DNA from: an uncultured bacterium
Lineage (GTDB): Bacteria; Electryoneota; Electryoneia; Electryoneales; Electryoneaceae
Assembly: GCA_913009835.1 (NCBI GenBank)
Contig: CAJVXH010000008.1
Coordinates: 1 to 39,073, forward strand
Direction: 5' to 3'
Length of the DNA stretch: 39,073 nucleotides
Every line of letters begins with the position of its first letter. Position 1 is the stretch's first letter. Below the pieces are notes generated by a model, which had not been told where the DNA came from, ran no database searches, and saw only the letters and a program-made list of their open reading frames with translations. Of the stretch, positions 1 through 8,442 are shown piece after piece. Position numbers and translations under genes: made by a program.

Positions 1-112
1 TGTACACTCATCATCAATCCTCGCGACCTCCATGACGTCTCGGAGTTTTTTTTTTAATGATACGGCGACCACCGAGATCTACACTCTTTCCCTACACGAC
101 GCTCTCCGATCT
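1..112. other. Sequencing-adapter artefact (Illumina P5) at the contig edge
   Basis: Bases 56-112 match the Illumina P5/TruSeq universal adapter from its AATGATACGGCGACC start to its CGATCT end, with one T missing near the 3' end. Ten T residues (46-55) lie directly before it. Read on the minus strand, the order is insert, adapter, then an A run, which is the usual appearance of a read that has run through a short insert. Bases 1-45 have no visible link to what follows and should not be trusted. Native sequence appears to begin at about 113. Confidence 0.95.
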
Positions 113-113
113 A

Positions 114-158
114 TTGAACGTGGACACCATCGGTGTTCAATTCGGCTACCGCTTCTAA
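114..158 (+). CDS. 3' end of an outer-membrane beta-barrel protein (partial)
   Basis: Reading back from the TAA at 156-158 gives 14 residues, LNVDTIGVQFGYRF, before the adapter cuts the gene off. Alternating hydrophobic residues ending in a C-terminal phenylalanine are the classic signature of the last beta strand of an outer-membrane barrel, recognised by the BamA machinery. The stop lies 13 bases before the next start codon, so this gene probably headed an operon with the esterase. Only the tail is visible, so the family cannot be named. Confidence 0.5.
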   Translation: MNVDTIGVQFGYRF

Positions 159-171
159 AGGAGATCAAACC

Positions 172-1347
172 ATGACCTATCGACTCTCTGTGATCGGGCT
201 GCTGGCTCTGCTTCTCCTGATTGCCGGCTGTACCGAAGAGATAAATGCCCCATCAAGTCCAGTGTCTGGCCATGAAGGCACTCTGGTACCTGTAGCTGAC
301 GCCTTTGCGTTAGCCATGAACCCGGGAGATGTTGGATCAGCGTACTACGTTTATAAGCCTTACGGATACACTGAAGATGGCAACCCCTTCCCGGTCGTTT
401 ACATGCTACATGGCTATGGTGGCGACGAGAATTATTTCCCCATTGTGTTTGGTCTCAAGGAAGCTGTTGACGAGAAAATCGCCCTGGGCGAGCTCGAGCC
501 AATGGTCTTGGTCTTCCCGAATGGTAAGACACCGCTTGGCGGCGGCTTCTACACCGACAGCGACTACCTTGGCGGAACCGCAACTTTCGCCCAACACATT
601 CTTGATGTTATTGCAGAAGTCGAGGCAGGTTACAATGTCTCTACTGATGCCGCAACCAAAGGCATTGCGGGCGCATCCATGGGCGGATATGGCGCCTTAA
701 GCCTCGCTATGGACAATCCTGGCATGTTCGGATTTGTGGGTGTCAACTCCGCACCTCTGGCTTTCTGGGGTACACGGACTCTTGATCCGGCCGACATGAC
801 CTATACTGGTATTGAGGAATTGCTCCCAACGATTCTGGCTCAGACTGGATACGATCCGGCTACCGATACACCGGAAGACTACCAGACGAAGATGGACCCA
901 TCCGTTGGACCGCCCACCTCGATGATGTTTGCGATGGCGGCTGCTTTCAGCCCGACCGATGCGGCGAACCCCGGCCCCACCAGCCACGGCACTTATGGCG
1001 TTGACCTGCCAATTGGTCTCGATGGTGAGATCTATATGCCTGTTTGGTCAAGGTGGATGGAGCGTGATATTCTAAACCGCGTCGTCAACCCAGATCCGGC
1101 CATCAATGATGCTGCTTCATTTGCGACTTTCGATCTGTACATGAGTGTTGGATTGGAAGACGATCTCGGTCTGTACGGTGCGCATCAGGTGCTGGAAGGG
1201 ACACTTACAGCCGTAGGTTTCCCACCCGCTGTAAGCATCTACTACGAGGGCGTAAACGATGTCTTTGGAGTGATTCCAGCCGGTCATGTGGAACACACAC
1301 TTCCCCAATTCCTGCTCATGCTGGAGTGGTTCGACACGAAGTTCTAG
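172..1347 (+). CDS. Lipoprotein esterase of the esterase D / feruloyl-esterase family (alpha/beta hydrolase)
   Basis: A 391-residue protein starting at ATG 172, chosen because AAAGGAG sits just upstream. A longer GTG start at 133 would overlap the previous gene's coding end. Residues 1-20 form a lipoprotein signal with lipobox IAGC (Cys20), so the protein is probably membrane-anchored and faces the periplasm. The hydrolase domain shows the oxyanion-hole region VVYMLHGYGG, the nucleophile elbow GASMGG (catalytic Ser), an Asp-rich stretch VGLEDDLG and a late His (GHVEH). That order fits the PF00756 esterase family (feruloyl/acetyl esterases, S-formylglutathione hydrolase relatives). The substrate cannot be read from sequence; a carbohydrate or short acyl ester is plausible. 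Confidence 0.85.
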   Translation: MTYRLSVIGLLALLLLIAGCTEEINAPSSPVSGHEGTLVPVADAFALAMNPGDVGSAYYVYKPYGYTEDGNPFPVVYMLHGYGGDENYFPIVFGLKEAVDEKIALGELEPMVLVFPNGKTPLGGGFYTDSDYLGGTATFAQHILDVIAEVEAGYNVSTDAATKGIAGASMGGYGALSLAMDNPGMFGFVGVNSAPLAFWGTRTLDPADMTYTGIEELLPTILAQTGYDPATDTPEDYQTKMDPSVGPPTSMMFAMAAAFSPTDAANPGPTSHGTYGVDLPIGLDGEIYMPVWSRWMERDILNRVVNPDPAINDAASFATFDLYMSVGLEDDLGLYGAHQVLEGTLTAVGFPPAVSIYYEGVNDVFGVIPAGHVEHTLPQFLLMLEWFDTKF

Positions 1348-1394
1348 CCTCAATTCGGAGTCATTCCGAATATTACTTCGGGAGTCATCTACTA

Positions 1395-1422
1395 CTTGCC
1401 ACGGACTTCAGTCCGTGGCAAG
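1395..1422. terminator. Perfect 13-bp hairpin downstream of the esterase and GDH genes
   Basis: CTTGCCACGGACT and AGTCCGTGGCAAG form a perfect 13-bp stem around TC (a few inner pairs would open to make a real loop). It lies 48 bases after the esterase stop. The T-tract on either side is weak, so it may be a dispersed palindromic repeat that doubles as a bidirectional terminator rather than a classical Rho-independent terminator. Confidence 0.45.
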
Positions 1423-1438
1423 TATTTCTCTTGTCTGT

Positions 1439-1611
1439 TACTCACAGCTCACAGCTCACAGCTCACCGCTCACCGCTCACCGCTCACCGCTCACAGCTCA
1501 CAGCTCAAAGCTCAAAGCTCAGTGCTCACCGCTCACAGCTCACCGCTCACAGCTCACCGCTCACCGCTCACCGCTCACCGCTCACCGCTCAAAGCTCAGT
1601 GCTCATAGCTG
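1439..1611. repeat. Heptamer minisatellite (NNGCTCA), about 24 tandem copies
   Basis: A 7-bp unit GCTCAN(N) repeats about 24 times. The two variable bases are mostly CC or CA, with a minority AA, AG, GT and AT, so the tract reads as mixed CGCTCAC / AGCTCAC / AGCTCAA units. Because 7 is not a multiple of 3, all three forward frames stay open and encode SSPLTAHR-like peptides. These are not genes. The tract lies between the convergent esterase and GDH genes. Confidence 0.9.
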
Positions 1612-1622
1612 GAAATAACTAC

Positions 1623-1650
1623 GAGATCCTTCACTTTCGTTCAGGATGAC
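1623..1650 (-). repeat. Dispersed repeat R1, inverted copy
   Basis: Minus-strand copy of the 26-bp R1 element with one extra T (CACTTTCGTTCAGGATGAC on the plus strand). It sits 25 bases beyond the glutamate dehydrogenase stop codon. A second, more degenerate start of the same motif follows at about 1652-1670. Confidence 0.75.
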
Positions 1651-1674
1651 TCTCGTTCAATCGGAATGACTCGT

Positions 1675-2961
1675 TCAGCACCACCCTCTGTCCTTGCAGG
1701 CCTGCGCTACGCGGTTGATCGCGATGACATAAGCCGCATCACGCATGAACAAGTTCTTCTTGGCGGCCAGCTCACTGACAGCGACGAACGCGTCCGTCAT
1801 CTTCAGATCGAGCTTGCCTAGCACTTCGTCACGGGTCCAATAATAGTTCATGTTCGATTGTACCTGTTCGAAGTATGAGCAAGTCACGCCGCCGGCATTC
1901 GCGAGGAAGTCTGGTATGACAAAGATGTTACGTTGTTGGAGGACAGCGTCGGCTTCTGGTGTAGTCGGACCGTTCGCGCCCTCAACGATAACTTTTACGC
2001 GGTCAGAAATCTTGTTGACGTTTTCGCCGGTGATCTGGTTTTCCAACGCACATGGAAGCAGCACGTCAACATCCTGCTCGATCCAGGCATCACCCGGCAG
2101 AATTTCAAATCCCTGGTCTTTTGCCTTGTCCTTGTCGATTTCGCCAAAGCGGTCGGTGATCTCCAGGAGTTTGTCGAGGTCGATGCCGTCCGTCTTGCGG
2201 AAAGTGTGGCTCTCCTGATCCTTGTTGTCCCAGCTTGCGACTGCGATAACTGTTCCACCGAGCTGCGTGTAGAGACGCATGGCGTATTGTGCGACATTCC
2301 CGAATCCCTGGAAGGCAGCCGTAGTCGCTTCCGGTTTGATCTCGAGATCTTTGAGCGCCTCACGCAGGGTGAAGACAACGCCAAATCCAGTCGCTTCCGT
2401 ACGTCCCAGCGATCCACCCATTCCAACTGGCTTACCGGTAATCATTCCCGGTGCGTGACCACCGGACAAAGTTTCGTACTCGTCAAGCATCCATAACATA
2501 TGCTGTGCGGAGGTCATCACATCCGGTGCGGGAATGTCATTAACCGGACCAACATTCTTCCACAGTTGACGCATGAAGCCGCGGCAGATCTGTTCCTGTT
2601 CGTGCATTGACAGGTTGTGCGGATCGCAGATCACGCCACCCTTTCCGCCACCCAGCGGGATGTCAACACAGGCGCATTTCCAAGTCATCCACATGGAGAG
2701 GGCACGTACTGTGTCCACAGTTTCCTGGGGGTGGAAACGTATGCCGCCTTTGTTCGGACCACGGGCATCGTTGTGCTGGCAACGGAAACCACGAAATACT
2801 TTCGTCGCACCGTCATCCATTCTTACTGGAATGCTGAAATGATACTCACGCAATGGGGTACGCAGCAGTTCACGCGTGCCTTGATCGAGGTTGAGCAACT
2901 CGGCAACTTTGTCGAATTGCGTCTGGGCCATAACAAACGGGTTGAAACCTTTGTCCGCCAT
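1675..2961 (-). CDS. gdhA: Glutamate dehydrogenase (Glu/Leu/Phe/Val dehydrogenase family)
   Basis: A 428-residue protein, the usual length for hexameric glutamate dehydrogenases of about 420-430 residues. It catalyses reversible oxidative deamination of glutamate to 2-oxoglutarate and ammonia in the cytoplasm, linking carbon and nitrogen metabolism. Visible signatures are the substrate-binding region GFRCQHNDARGPNKGGIRFH, the active-site lysine loop PLGGGKGGV, PAPDVMT, the NAD(P)-fold stretch GFGNVAQYAMRLY and ANAGGVTCSYFEQVQ near the C-terminus. The start at 2961 (MADKGFNPF) was chosen over 3003 because a GAGGAT ribosome-binding site precedes it and the extra residues do not look family-like. 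Cofactor preference (NAD or NADP) was not determined. It is transcribed away from the phosphoesterase's terminator and appears monocistronic. Confidence 0.95.
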   Translation of the reverse strand: MADKGFNPFVMAQTQFDKVAELLNLDQGTRELLRTPLREYHFSIPVRMDDGATKVFRGFRCQHNDARGPNKGGIRFHPQETVDTVRALSMWMTWKCACVDIPLGGGKGGVICDPHNLSMHEQEQICRGFMRQLWKNVGPVNDIPAPDVMTSAQHMLWMLDEYETLSGGHAPGMITGKPVGMGGSLGRTEATGFGVVFTLREALKDLEIKPEATTAAFQGFGNVAQYAMRLYTQLGGTVIAVASWDNKDQESHTFRKTDGIDLDKLLEITDRFGEIDKDKAKDQGFEILPGDAWIEQDVDVLLPCALENQITGENVNKISDRVKVIVEGANGPTTPEADAVLQQRNIFVIPDFLANAGGVTCSYFEQVQSNMNYYWTRDEVLGKLDLKMTDAFVAVSELAAKKNLFMRDAAYVIAINRVAQACKDRGWC

Positions 2962-3050
2962 CTTTATCCTCACATCATATCTCGAATAACCTTCGCCATT
3001 CACGGGGGCAAAGGCTGCCCGATACAGTCATGATCGTTACTGTCAGGGAC

Positions 3051-3072
3051 ACAAAAACGGCGAAGCCTCGCC
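3051..3072 (-). terminator. Rho-independent terminator after the metallophosphoesterase
   Basis: On the minus strand, GGCGA and TCGCC pair around GGCT and are followed by GTTTTTGTG, a short GC stem with a U-run. It lies about 85 bases beyond the stop of the 3157-4002 gene and before the glutamate dehydrogenase start, so it separates the two transcripts. Confidence 0.55.
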
Positions 3073-3156
3073 TTCAGCGAACCTCACCGCTTGTGCCAAA
3101 GGTAACAAGCGCAAATCTGCCGGGCAAGCGGAGCTCGGAGGGAGGGTCACACCACA

Positions 3157-4002
3157 TTACAGCTCAACTCGAGTCGCTTCTTCCAGGTTATCGGTTTCCA
3201 TCTCAATCAACACCAGTTCCGAACCATAGCACGCACCGTTCATCATCCAGCTTCTTCCCAGCAACTCTCTCCAGACACCAGTACGCCCAGTGGATTCATG
3301 AATATGTCCGTGTAATGTCAGCAGGGGTTGATTTCCCTCAATCCAACGGCGAATTGCAATAGAACCGACGTGAACATCCAGCGGGACATGCTCGATCATC
3401 TTTCCATCGAGTCCCGCCCTGTCCAGCGTGGTCTGGTATGGCGGTGAGTGAGCTAGCAAGACCGCGTCCTCCATGTTCACATCAGCCGTCAATTCCGCCA
3501 GATCCTTGACAATGGTCTGGAAACGGATCTGGTCAACATCAACACATTCTGAATTAAATCCCTCTTCGGGCGAGATACATCCGGGGTCAACGTAGCGGCT
3601 CACATCGTAGCGTTCCCAGTCCTTCAATTGAAACGGACTGGGCGGCACATAGCTGTAGCCGATCAGGGTCAGCCCCGCGTCTTTGATGACCTTTCCATGC
3701 AGGTAAGTCCAGAGCTCTGTCTCAGCAGCCTGCTCGACAAACCAGGGTTCAACGGAACGTCCGTCATCATTGCCGAGAATCAGGTAGACTCGAGGGTATC
3801 TTTCGCCGAGGACATTCCGCAGACGTTTGAATCCTACGAGTAGCGTGTCATTGAGAAAATCACCTTTGCCGAGGAAGGCGTTAGGCATCAAGTCTCCCCC
3901 CAACAACAACATGTCGGGCGGGTTCTCTTCCATGCATTCGAACAGTTTCTGGTAACGTCGAGGGTGCCCGTGCAAATCCGATGTGAATGCTATTTTTGCC
4001 AT
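3157..4002 (-). CDS. Calcineurin-like metallophosphoesterase
   Basis: A 281-residue cytoplasmic protein with the full set of metallophosphoesterase metal-binding motifs: DLHGH at residues 9-13, LGGD, LGNDDG, AHSPPY and LHGHIHE. These coordinate a dinuclear metal centre that hydrolyses phosphomono- or diesters. The start ATG at 4002 has a strong GAGAGGAGG ribosome-binding site. It resembles the stand-alone YfcE/Icc-like phosphoesterases in layout, but no motif identifies the substrate (nucleotide, cyclic nucleotide, RNA or protein). It has no operon partners; the neighbouring EgtD-like gene is divergent. Confidence 0.88.
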   Translation of the reverse strand: MAKIAFTSDLHGHPRRYQKLFECMEENPPDMLLLGGDLMPNAFLGKGDFLNDTLLVGFKRLRNVLGERYPRVYLILGNDDGRSVEPWFVEQAAETELWTYLHGKVIKDAGLTLIGYSYVPPSPFQLKDWERYDVSRYVDPGCISPEEGFNSECVDVDQIRFQTIVKDLAELTADVNMEDAVLLAHSPPYQTTLDRAGLDGKMIEHVPLDVHVGSIAIRRWIEGNQPLLTLHGHIHESTGRTGVWRELLGRSWMMNGACYGSELVLIEMETDNLEEATRVEL

Positions 4003-4181
4003 ACCCTCCTCTCAAAGGGACGAGTCTACGAAAGATTTCCAATCTTGTGTGCAACGGAAGAGTATAACGCTCTCCCGGCCTCTGCAAATGGTAATCGCTC
4101 TGGAAGCAATTTGAGTTTACAGCGTATACTATACAATTGTTCACGTGCGTTGCCTTTTGCTTCAAACCCGCAGCGTCATGC

Positions 4182-4310
4182 CCACGACATTTATGTGCGT
4201 GGATAATCCGCGCTTGACGAGCAAGCACGGGCCTGAACGAAGGCCGTCATCCTGAACAATAAGGGTGTCATCCTGAACAAAGTGAAGGATCTCGGTTTTG
4301 ACCTTCGATT
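4182..4310. repeat. Composite dispersed repeat: R2-like palindrome, R3, two R1 copies
   Basis: In order: an imperfect palindrome CCACGACAT/ATGTGCGTGG (from 4182), the R3 element CGCGCTTGACGAGCAAGCAC ending GGGCCTG (about 4209-4235), a truncated R1 (4246) and a fuller R1 (4266-4295) continuing into the usual TTTTGACCTTCG extension. It fills most of the 361-base gap between the divergent phosphoesterase and EgtD-like genes. The rest of the gap contains GTATACTATAC, an 11-base palindrome at about 4121-4132, but no convincing promoter. Confidence 0.75.
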
Positions 4311-4363
4311 CACCCGCGCTTCATATGACATACGACCGAGACATGGATTAACCAGGAAATTTC

Positions 4364-5398
4364 ATGCTACCTCCTGCTGACACATCGCAGTCTATCAGTT
4401 ATAAAGTGTTGACTCCTCAGGACTTGGACACCATCCTCAATCCACGGCAGGAATTCGCCATGGATGTTCTGCTCGGCTTATCGAAACAGTAGCGCAGCCT
4501 GTCATCTCGCTATTTCTACGACGACACCGGAAGCCGTTTATTTCAGCAGATCATGGAGCTGGAGGAGTATTATCCGACCGCCTGCGAGCGTTGGATACTC
4601 ACTCATCATGCCCGGGATATTGCCGACCTGTTTGTTGGCGAGCCGTTCAATCTGATCGATCTCGGCTCGGGTGATGGGAGCAAGACCAATGTCCTCCTCT
4701 CAGAACTGACCGCCCGAAAGCATGATTTCACGTACATCCCCATTGACATCTCGGAAGCAGCTGTTCAAGACCAGACAAAGCAGCTTCGGGCAGATTTTCC
4801 GGAACTTGAAGTCAGGGGGATTGTCGCCGAATATTTCAATGGTTTGATGTGGCATTCTCAATTTGCTAACAAGCGGAATCTGGTTCTCTTCCTCGGCTCA
4901 AACGTTGGCAATTTCCGACGCAGCGAGGCCAGAACCTTCATGCGCACGATGTGGAATTTCCTGCAACCGGGCGACCTGGTGCTGACCGGTTTCGACTTGA
5001 AGAAGAACATCGATGTGATGATGGGCGCATATAACGATAGCTTGGGGATTACCAAGCAGTTCAACATGAACCTCCTTCACCGCATCAACAAGGAACTCGG
5101 TGGTAATTTCGACATCTCCAAATGGCGCCATTACGCAACTTACGATCTGTTCAGCGGTGCGATGGAGAGCTATCTGGTCAGCCGGGTTGCACAGGATGTT
5201 GAGGTCCACGCTATAAACCAGGTTTTCCATTTCGATCCCTTTGAGCCCATCCACACCGAGTATTCGTACAAGTTCCTCGAGTCGGACATCATATCACTCG
5301 CTGAAGACACCGGGTTTGTTATCGAGCAGCAGTATTATGATGACCGCCGCTATTTCCTGGATTCTCTCTGGCGGGTGGAGAAACGAATTGGGTTGTGA
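4364..5398 (+). CDS. egtD: L-histidine N-alpha-methyltransferase (EgtD-like), interrupted by an in-frame TAG at codon 43
   Basis: EgtD trimethylates histidine to hercynine with three SAM, the first step of ergothioneine synthesis. The frame from ATG 4364 (AGGA ribosome-binding site 7 bases upstream) reads 42 codons, meets TAG at 4490-4492, then continues in the same frame with family-like sequence (RYFYDDTGSRLFQQI, EEYYPT). Downstream motifs are the SAM loop IDLGSGDGSKT near residue 101, LVLFLGSNVGNF, LVLTGFDLKKN and YNDSLGITKQFNMNLLHRIN, all characteristic of EgtD. Total length is about 344 codons, the normal size, so no segment is missing. The TAG may be a real nonsense mutation, a base-call or assembly error (CAG to TAG), or readthrough. 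If translation restarts, the first ATG is at 4553, which would delete part of the substrate-binding N-terminus. No egtB partner is nearby, so a different methyltransferase of the same fold remains possible. Confidence 0.75.
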
Positions 5399-5492
5399 GG
5401 GCAAATCATCCTGACGCCGCGCCTGTCTGAACACGGTGAAGGGATCTCGGTATTAGCCTTCGCATAAGCCAGCTGACCGAAACAACAACGTG

Positions 5493-5664
5493 CCCCAGAC
5501 ATTTATGTCTGGGATCATCCGCCATATTCAAACGTTGACGAACCCCAGACATGAATGTCTGGGATCATCCGCCATATTCAAACGTTGACGAACCCCAGAC
5601 ATTTATGTCTGGGATCATCCGCCATATTCAAACGTTGACGAACCCCAGACATGAATGTCTGGGG
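5493..5664. repeat. 50-bp tandem array carrying the R2 palindrome (3 full copies plus a partial)
   Basis: Units begin at 5493, 5543, 5593 and 5643 and are exactly 50 bases apart. Each contains the R2 palindrome (CCCCAGACAT, 2-base loop, ATGTCTGGG) followed by ATCATCCGCCATATTCAAAC and GTTGACGAA. The loop bases alternate TT, GA, TT, GA in successive copies. The rest of the 401-base egtD-recG gap holds a degraded R1 before the array (about 5404-5458) and an R3-like fragment after it (about 5706-5735). Confidence 0.9.
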
Positions 5665-5799
5665 CACATTCAGGCTCTTCCTGTGCGATTGATAAACGTC
5701 TGATAACCCGCGCTTGATGAACCTTTTTGCACGGGCCAATTCTCCAGACTCCTGACTCCCGGGTTGGCGTGAACGTTTGTACAGAGCTATCTTCACCTC

Positions 5800-7968
5800 A
5801 TGCCTGAACAGCCCAAATCCAAGAAAGCAGCGCCGCTTGAATTGCCTGTCGCGTATCTGCGCGGCATCGGCCCACGCAAAGCCAGCGCCTTCAGATCCGC
5901 CGGAGTACACACTCTCCGTGACCTGCTCTACTACGTTCCACGTCGCTATCTGGACCGTTCACTCTCCACCCAGATCGGATCACTCCGTGGCGAAACCAAG
6001 GATGAGATCACGGTCATCGGTCGTATCACCGAGACTCAGATGACACGTGGTCGCGGTGGAAGTACCAGATATGAAGCCGCGCTGGAGGATGGCAGCGGTA
6101 CTCTGACGCTGATCTGGTTCAGGCAGACCAACCAGATCAGGAAGTGGATCAAGGAGGGGTATACAGCTGCCTTTTCCGGGAAGGTGACCAATTATGGCGG
6201 CACTCTTCAGATGGCTCACCCTGAGTCGATGACCTTGTCCCGAGGTGAGATGGAGGACTTGCGGGATGGCAAGGGACGCTGGGTTGCTCTCTACCCGGGA
6301 GGTAAGGAATTCGACAAGGTCAGTCTGGATGTGCGCGGCCTGCGCACCCTGATGGATCGCATTGTCGGCGAATATGTCAATTCTGTGCCTGAGATATGGC
6401 CGGAAGAACTCCGCAAACAGTACGGCTTGCCCACTATCAGCCAGGCGCTGGAAATGGTGCACCGTCCTCGAAATAAGCAGGAATGCGATCTCGGTTGGAA
6501 ACGAATCAAATTCGATGAGCTGGTCATCTTCCAGTTGCTATGGGCCTGGACACGTCGACGCAACCGTGAAAAGGTGAAGGGCATCGCATACCCGGAAGTC
6601 GGTGGCTTGACCCGGAAGTTGATCGAAGATATTCTGCCATTCAAACTTACCGACGCTCAGCGACGGGTGATGCGTGAGATCTGGAATGATATGAAGCAAC
6701 CTTTCCCGATGACACGGCTCCTCCAGGGTGATGTTGGATCTGGAAAGACAGTGATCGCCTTGATCGGCATGTGTATCGCGGTGGAAAATGGTCATCAGGC
6801 GGCGCTGATGGCACCCACCGGAATCCTCGCTGAACAGCATTATATCACCAGCCGGAAGTATCTCGATAAGCTTGGTATCCCGGTCGATCTGCTGACGGGC
6901 AGCCTGACCGAGAAAGCGCGACGTGAGAAGCATGAGCAACTCGCGCAGGGCCAGCCGGGCATAATCATCGGCACCCACGCGCTCATCCAGGACAAGGTCC
7001 GTTTGCCCAATCTCGGCTTGACAATAATTGACGAGCAGCATCGATTTGGCGTTGCTCAACGTCTGAAACTGATGGAACCTGAGCAGTCGAAAGGACGAGG
7101 GTTGGATGGTTCGGACCTCGCCCGTCCTGATGTGCTGGTGATGACCGCCACCCCTATCCCCCGTTCGTTGGCGTTGACTCTCTATGGCGACCTTGATGTC
7201 AGCCGGCTCGATGAGATGCCGCCGGGTCGTGGAAAAGTGAAGACCGAAGCCCGTAACGCCGATTTCGAGCGTATGAAGGTCTATGAGCGCGTTTCAAAAC
7301 GTATTCATAAAGGTGATCGGGCCTTTATCATCTTTCCGCTGGTTGAACAATCGGAGAAACTGGATCTGGCAGCCGCAGTGACCGGGCATGAAGAGCTCTC
7401 AAAAGGCGTTTTCAAGGGAATCGAGGTCGGTCTCCTGCACGGTCGGATGAAGGTTGGCGAAAAGACCGAGGCTATGCGTCGTTTTGCATCGGGAGAAACT
7501 CCGGTTCTGGTCTCGACGACTGTCGTCGAGGTTGGGGTGGATGTCCCGGAAGCGACAATCATGGTCATCGAACACGCCGAACGTTTTGGCCTCAGCCAGT
7601 TACACCAACTACGGGGGAGGATCGGCCGTGGTGGACGCGACGGCTATTGTGAGCTCCTCTACTATCCCCCTCATGGAAGGAAAGCGGAAGCTCGTCTGGC
7701 CATTATGAAAGCTACTAATGATGGTTTCCTGATCGCGGAAGAGGATTTGCGTATTCGAGGTATGGGTGATTTTTTCGGTACCAAGCAAAGTGGGCTTCCG
7801 CCATTGCGTTTCGCAGACATTGTCGAGGATCATGACCTGATCCGAATAGCGCGTAAAGCCGCTGAGGACTTGCTGAATTCGAGTCCTGACCTGGCGAAGT
7901 ACCCGGAGTTGAACGCTGAATTCCGTCGATCAGCTCTCGGTCGTGTTGGTTGGCTCGAGGCGGGATAA
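5800..7968 (+). CDS. recG: ATP-dependent DNA helicase RecG
   Basis: A 722-residue protein within the RecG size range. RecG remodels stalled replication forks and branched recombination intermediates in the cytoplasm. The N-terminus has the helix-hairpin-like LRGIGPRKASAF stretch and the OB-fold wedge domain (about residues 60-150). The helicase core has Walker A GDVGSGKT near residue 310, the DEQH box at about 411-414 (IIDEQHRFGV), motif III TATPIPRS at about 449 and the motif VI region LRGRIGRGG at about 605. The ATG at 5800 is the first good start; its ribosome-binding site is weak. It is flanked on both sides by R2-bearing tandem arrays, so it appears to be a single-gene transcript. Confidence 0.97.
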   Translation: MPEQPKSKKAAPLELPVAYLRGIGPRKASAFRSAGVHTLRDLLYYVPRRYLDRSLSTQIGSLRGETKDEITVIGRITETQMTRGRGGSTRYEAALEDGSGTLTLIWFRQTNQIRKWIKEGYTAAFSGKVTNYGGTLQMAHPESMTLSRGEMEDLRDGKGRWVALYPGGKEFDKVSLDVRGLRTLMDRIVGEYVNSVPEIWPEELRKQYGLPTISQALEMVHRPRNKQECDLGWKRIKFDELVIFQLLWAWTRRRNREKVKGIAYPEVGGLTRKLIEDILPFKLTDAQRRVMREIWNDMKQPFPMTRLLQGDVGSGKTVIALIGMCIAVENGHQAALMAPTGILAEQHYITSRKYLDKLGIPVDLLTGSLTEKARREKHEQLAQGQPGIIIGTHALIQDKVRLPNLGLTIIDEQHRFGVAQRLKLMEPEQSKGRGLDGSDLARPDVLVMTATPIPRSLALTLYGDLDVSRLDEMPPGRGKVKTEARNADFERMKVYERVSKRIHKGDRAFIIFPLVEQSEKLDLAAAVTGHEELSKGVFKGIEVGLLHGRMKVGEKTEAMRRFASGETPVLVSTTVVEVGVDVPEATIMVIEHAERFGLSQLHQLRGRIGRGGRDGYCELLYYPPHGRKAEARLAIMKATNDGFLIAEEDLRIRGMGDFFGTKQSGLPPLRFADIVEDHDLIRIARKAAEDLLNSSPDLAKYPELNAEFRRSALGRVGWLEAG

Positions 7969-7999
7969 TCAGCGCGAGCTCTGAGCGAAAAGCATCATG

Positions 8000-8407
8000 C
8001 CCCAGACATTTATGTCTGGGATTGACCCAAGCTACCAGATGCGATGAATCCTGACATTTATGTCTGGGATTGACCCAAGTTACCAGATACGATGACGCCA
8101 GACATTTATGTCTGGGATTGACCCAAGTTACCAGATACGATGACGCCAGACATTTATGTCTGGGATTGACCCAAGTTACCAGATGCGATGAATCCTGACA
8201 TTTATGTCTGGGATTGACCCAAGTTACCAGATGCGATGACTCCTGACATTTATATCTGGGATTGACCCAAGTTACCAGATACGATGACGCCAGACATTTA
8301 TGTCTGGGATTGACCCAAGTTACCAGATGCGATGAATCCTGACATTTATGTCTGGGATTGACCCAAGTTACCAGATACGATGACGCCAGACATAAATGTC
8401 TGGGGCA
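8000..8407. repeat. 48-bp tandem array of the R2 palindrome (8 units plus a terminal partial unit)
   Basis: The GACATTTATG core recurs at 8005, 8053, 8101, 8149, 8197, 8245, 8293, 8341 and 8389, every 48 bases. Each palindrome is followed by a constant linker ATTGACCCAAGTTACCAGAT, then (A/G)CGATGA and a short variable joint. Joints are of two types, ending GACGCCAGAC or GAATCCTGAC, with one GACTCCTGAC. The first copy has the full left arm CCCCAGAC. The last has the full right arm GTCTGGGG and the reversed loop (ATAAAT). This fills nearly all of the 474-base recG-yqeC gap. Linkers are identical, so this is not a CRISPR array. Confidence 0.93.
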
Positions 8408-8442
8408 TGATACCAGCGTGGCTGAGTTATTTGGATAACCGA

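Noticed and set aside
4364-5398. Amber-codon reassignment or pyrrolysine in the egtD-like gene
   Set aside because: TAG is the normal stop of several neighbouring genes, and no Pyl machinery is visible, so mutation or error is favoured.
8000-8407. CRISPR array (regularly spaced palindromic repeats every 48 bases)
   Set aside because: The intervening segments are identical rather than unique, the repeats are tandem duplications, and no cas gene is present. The same holds for the 5.5-kb and 22.6-kb arrays.
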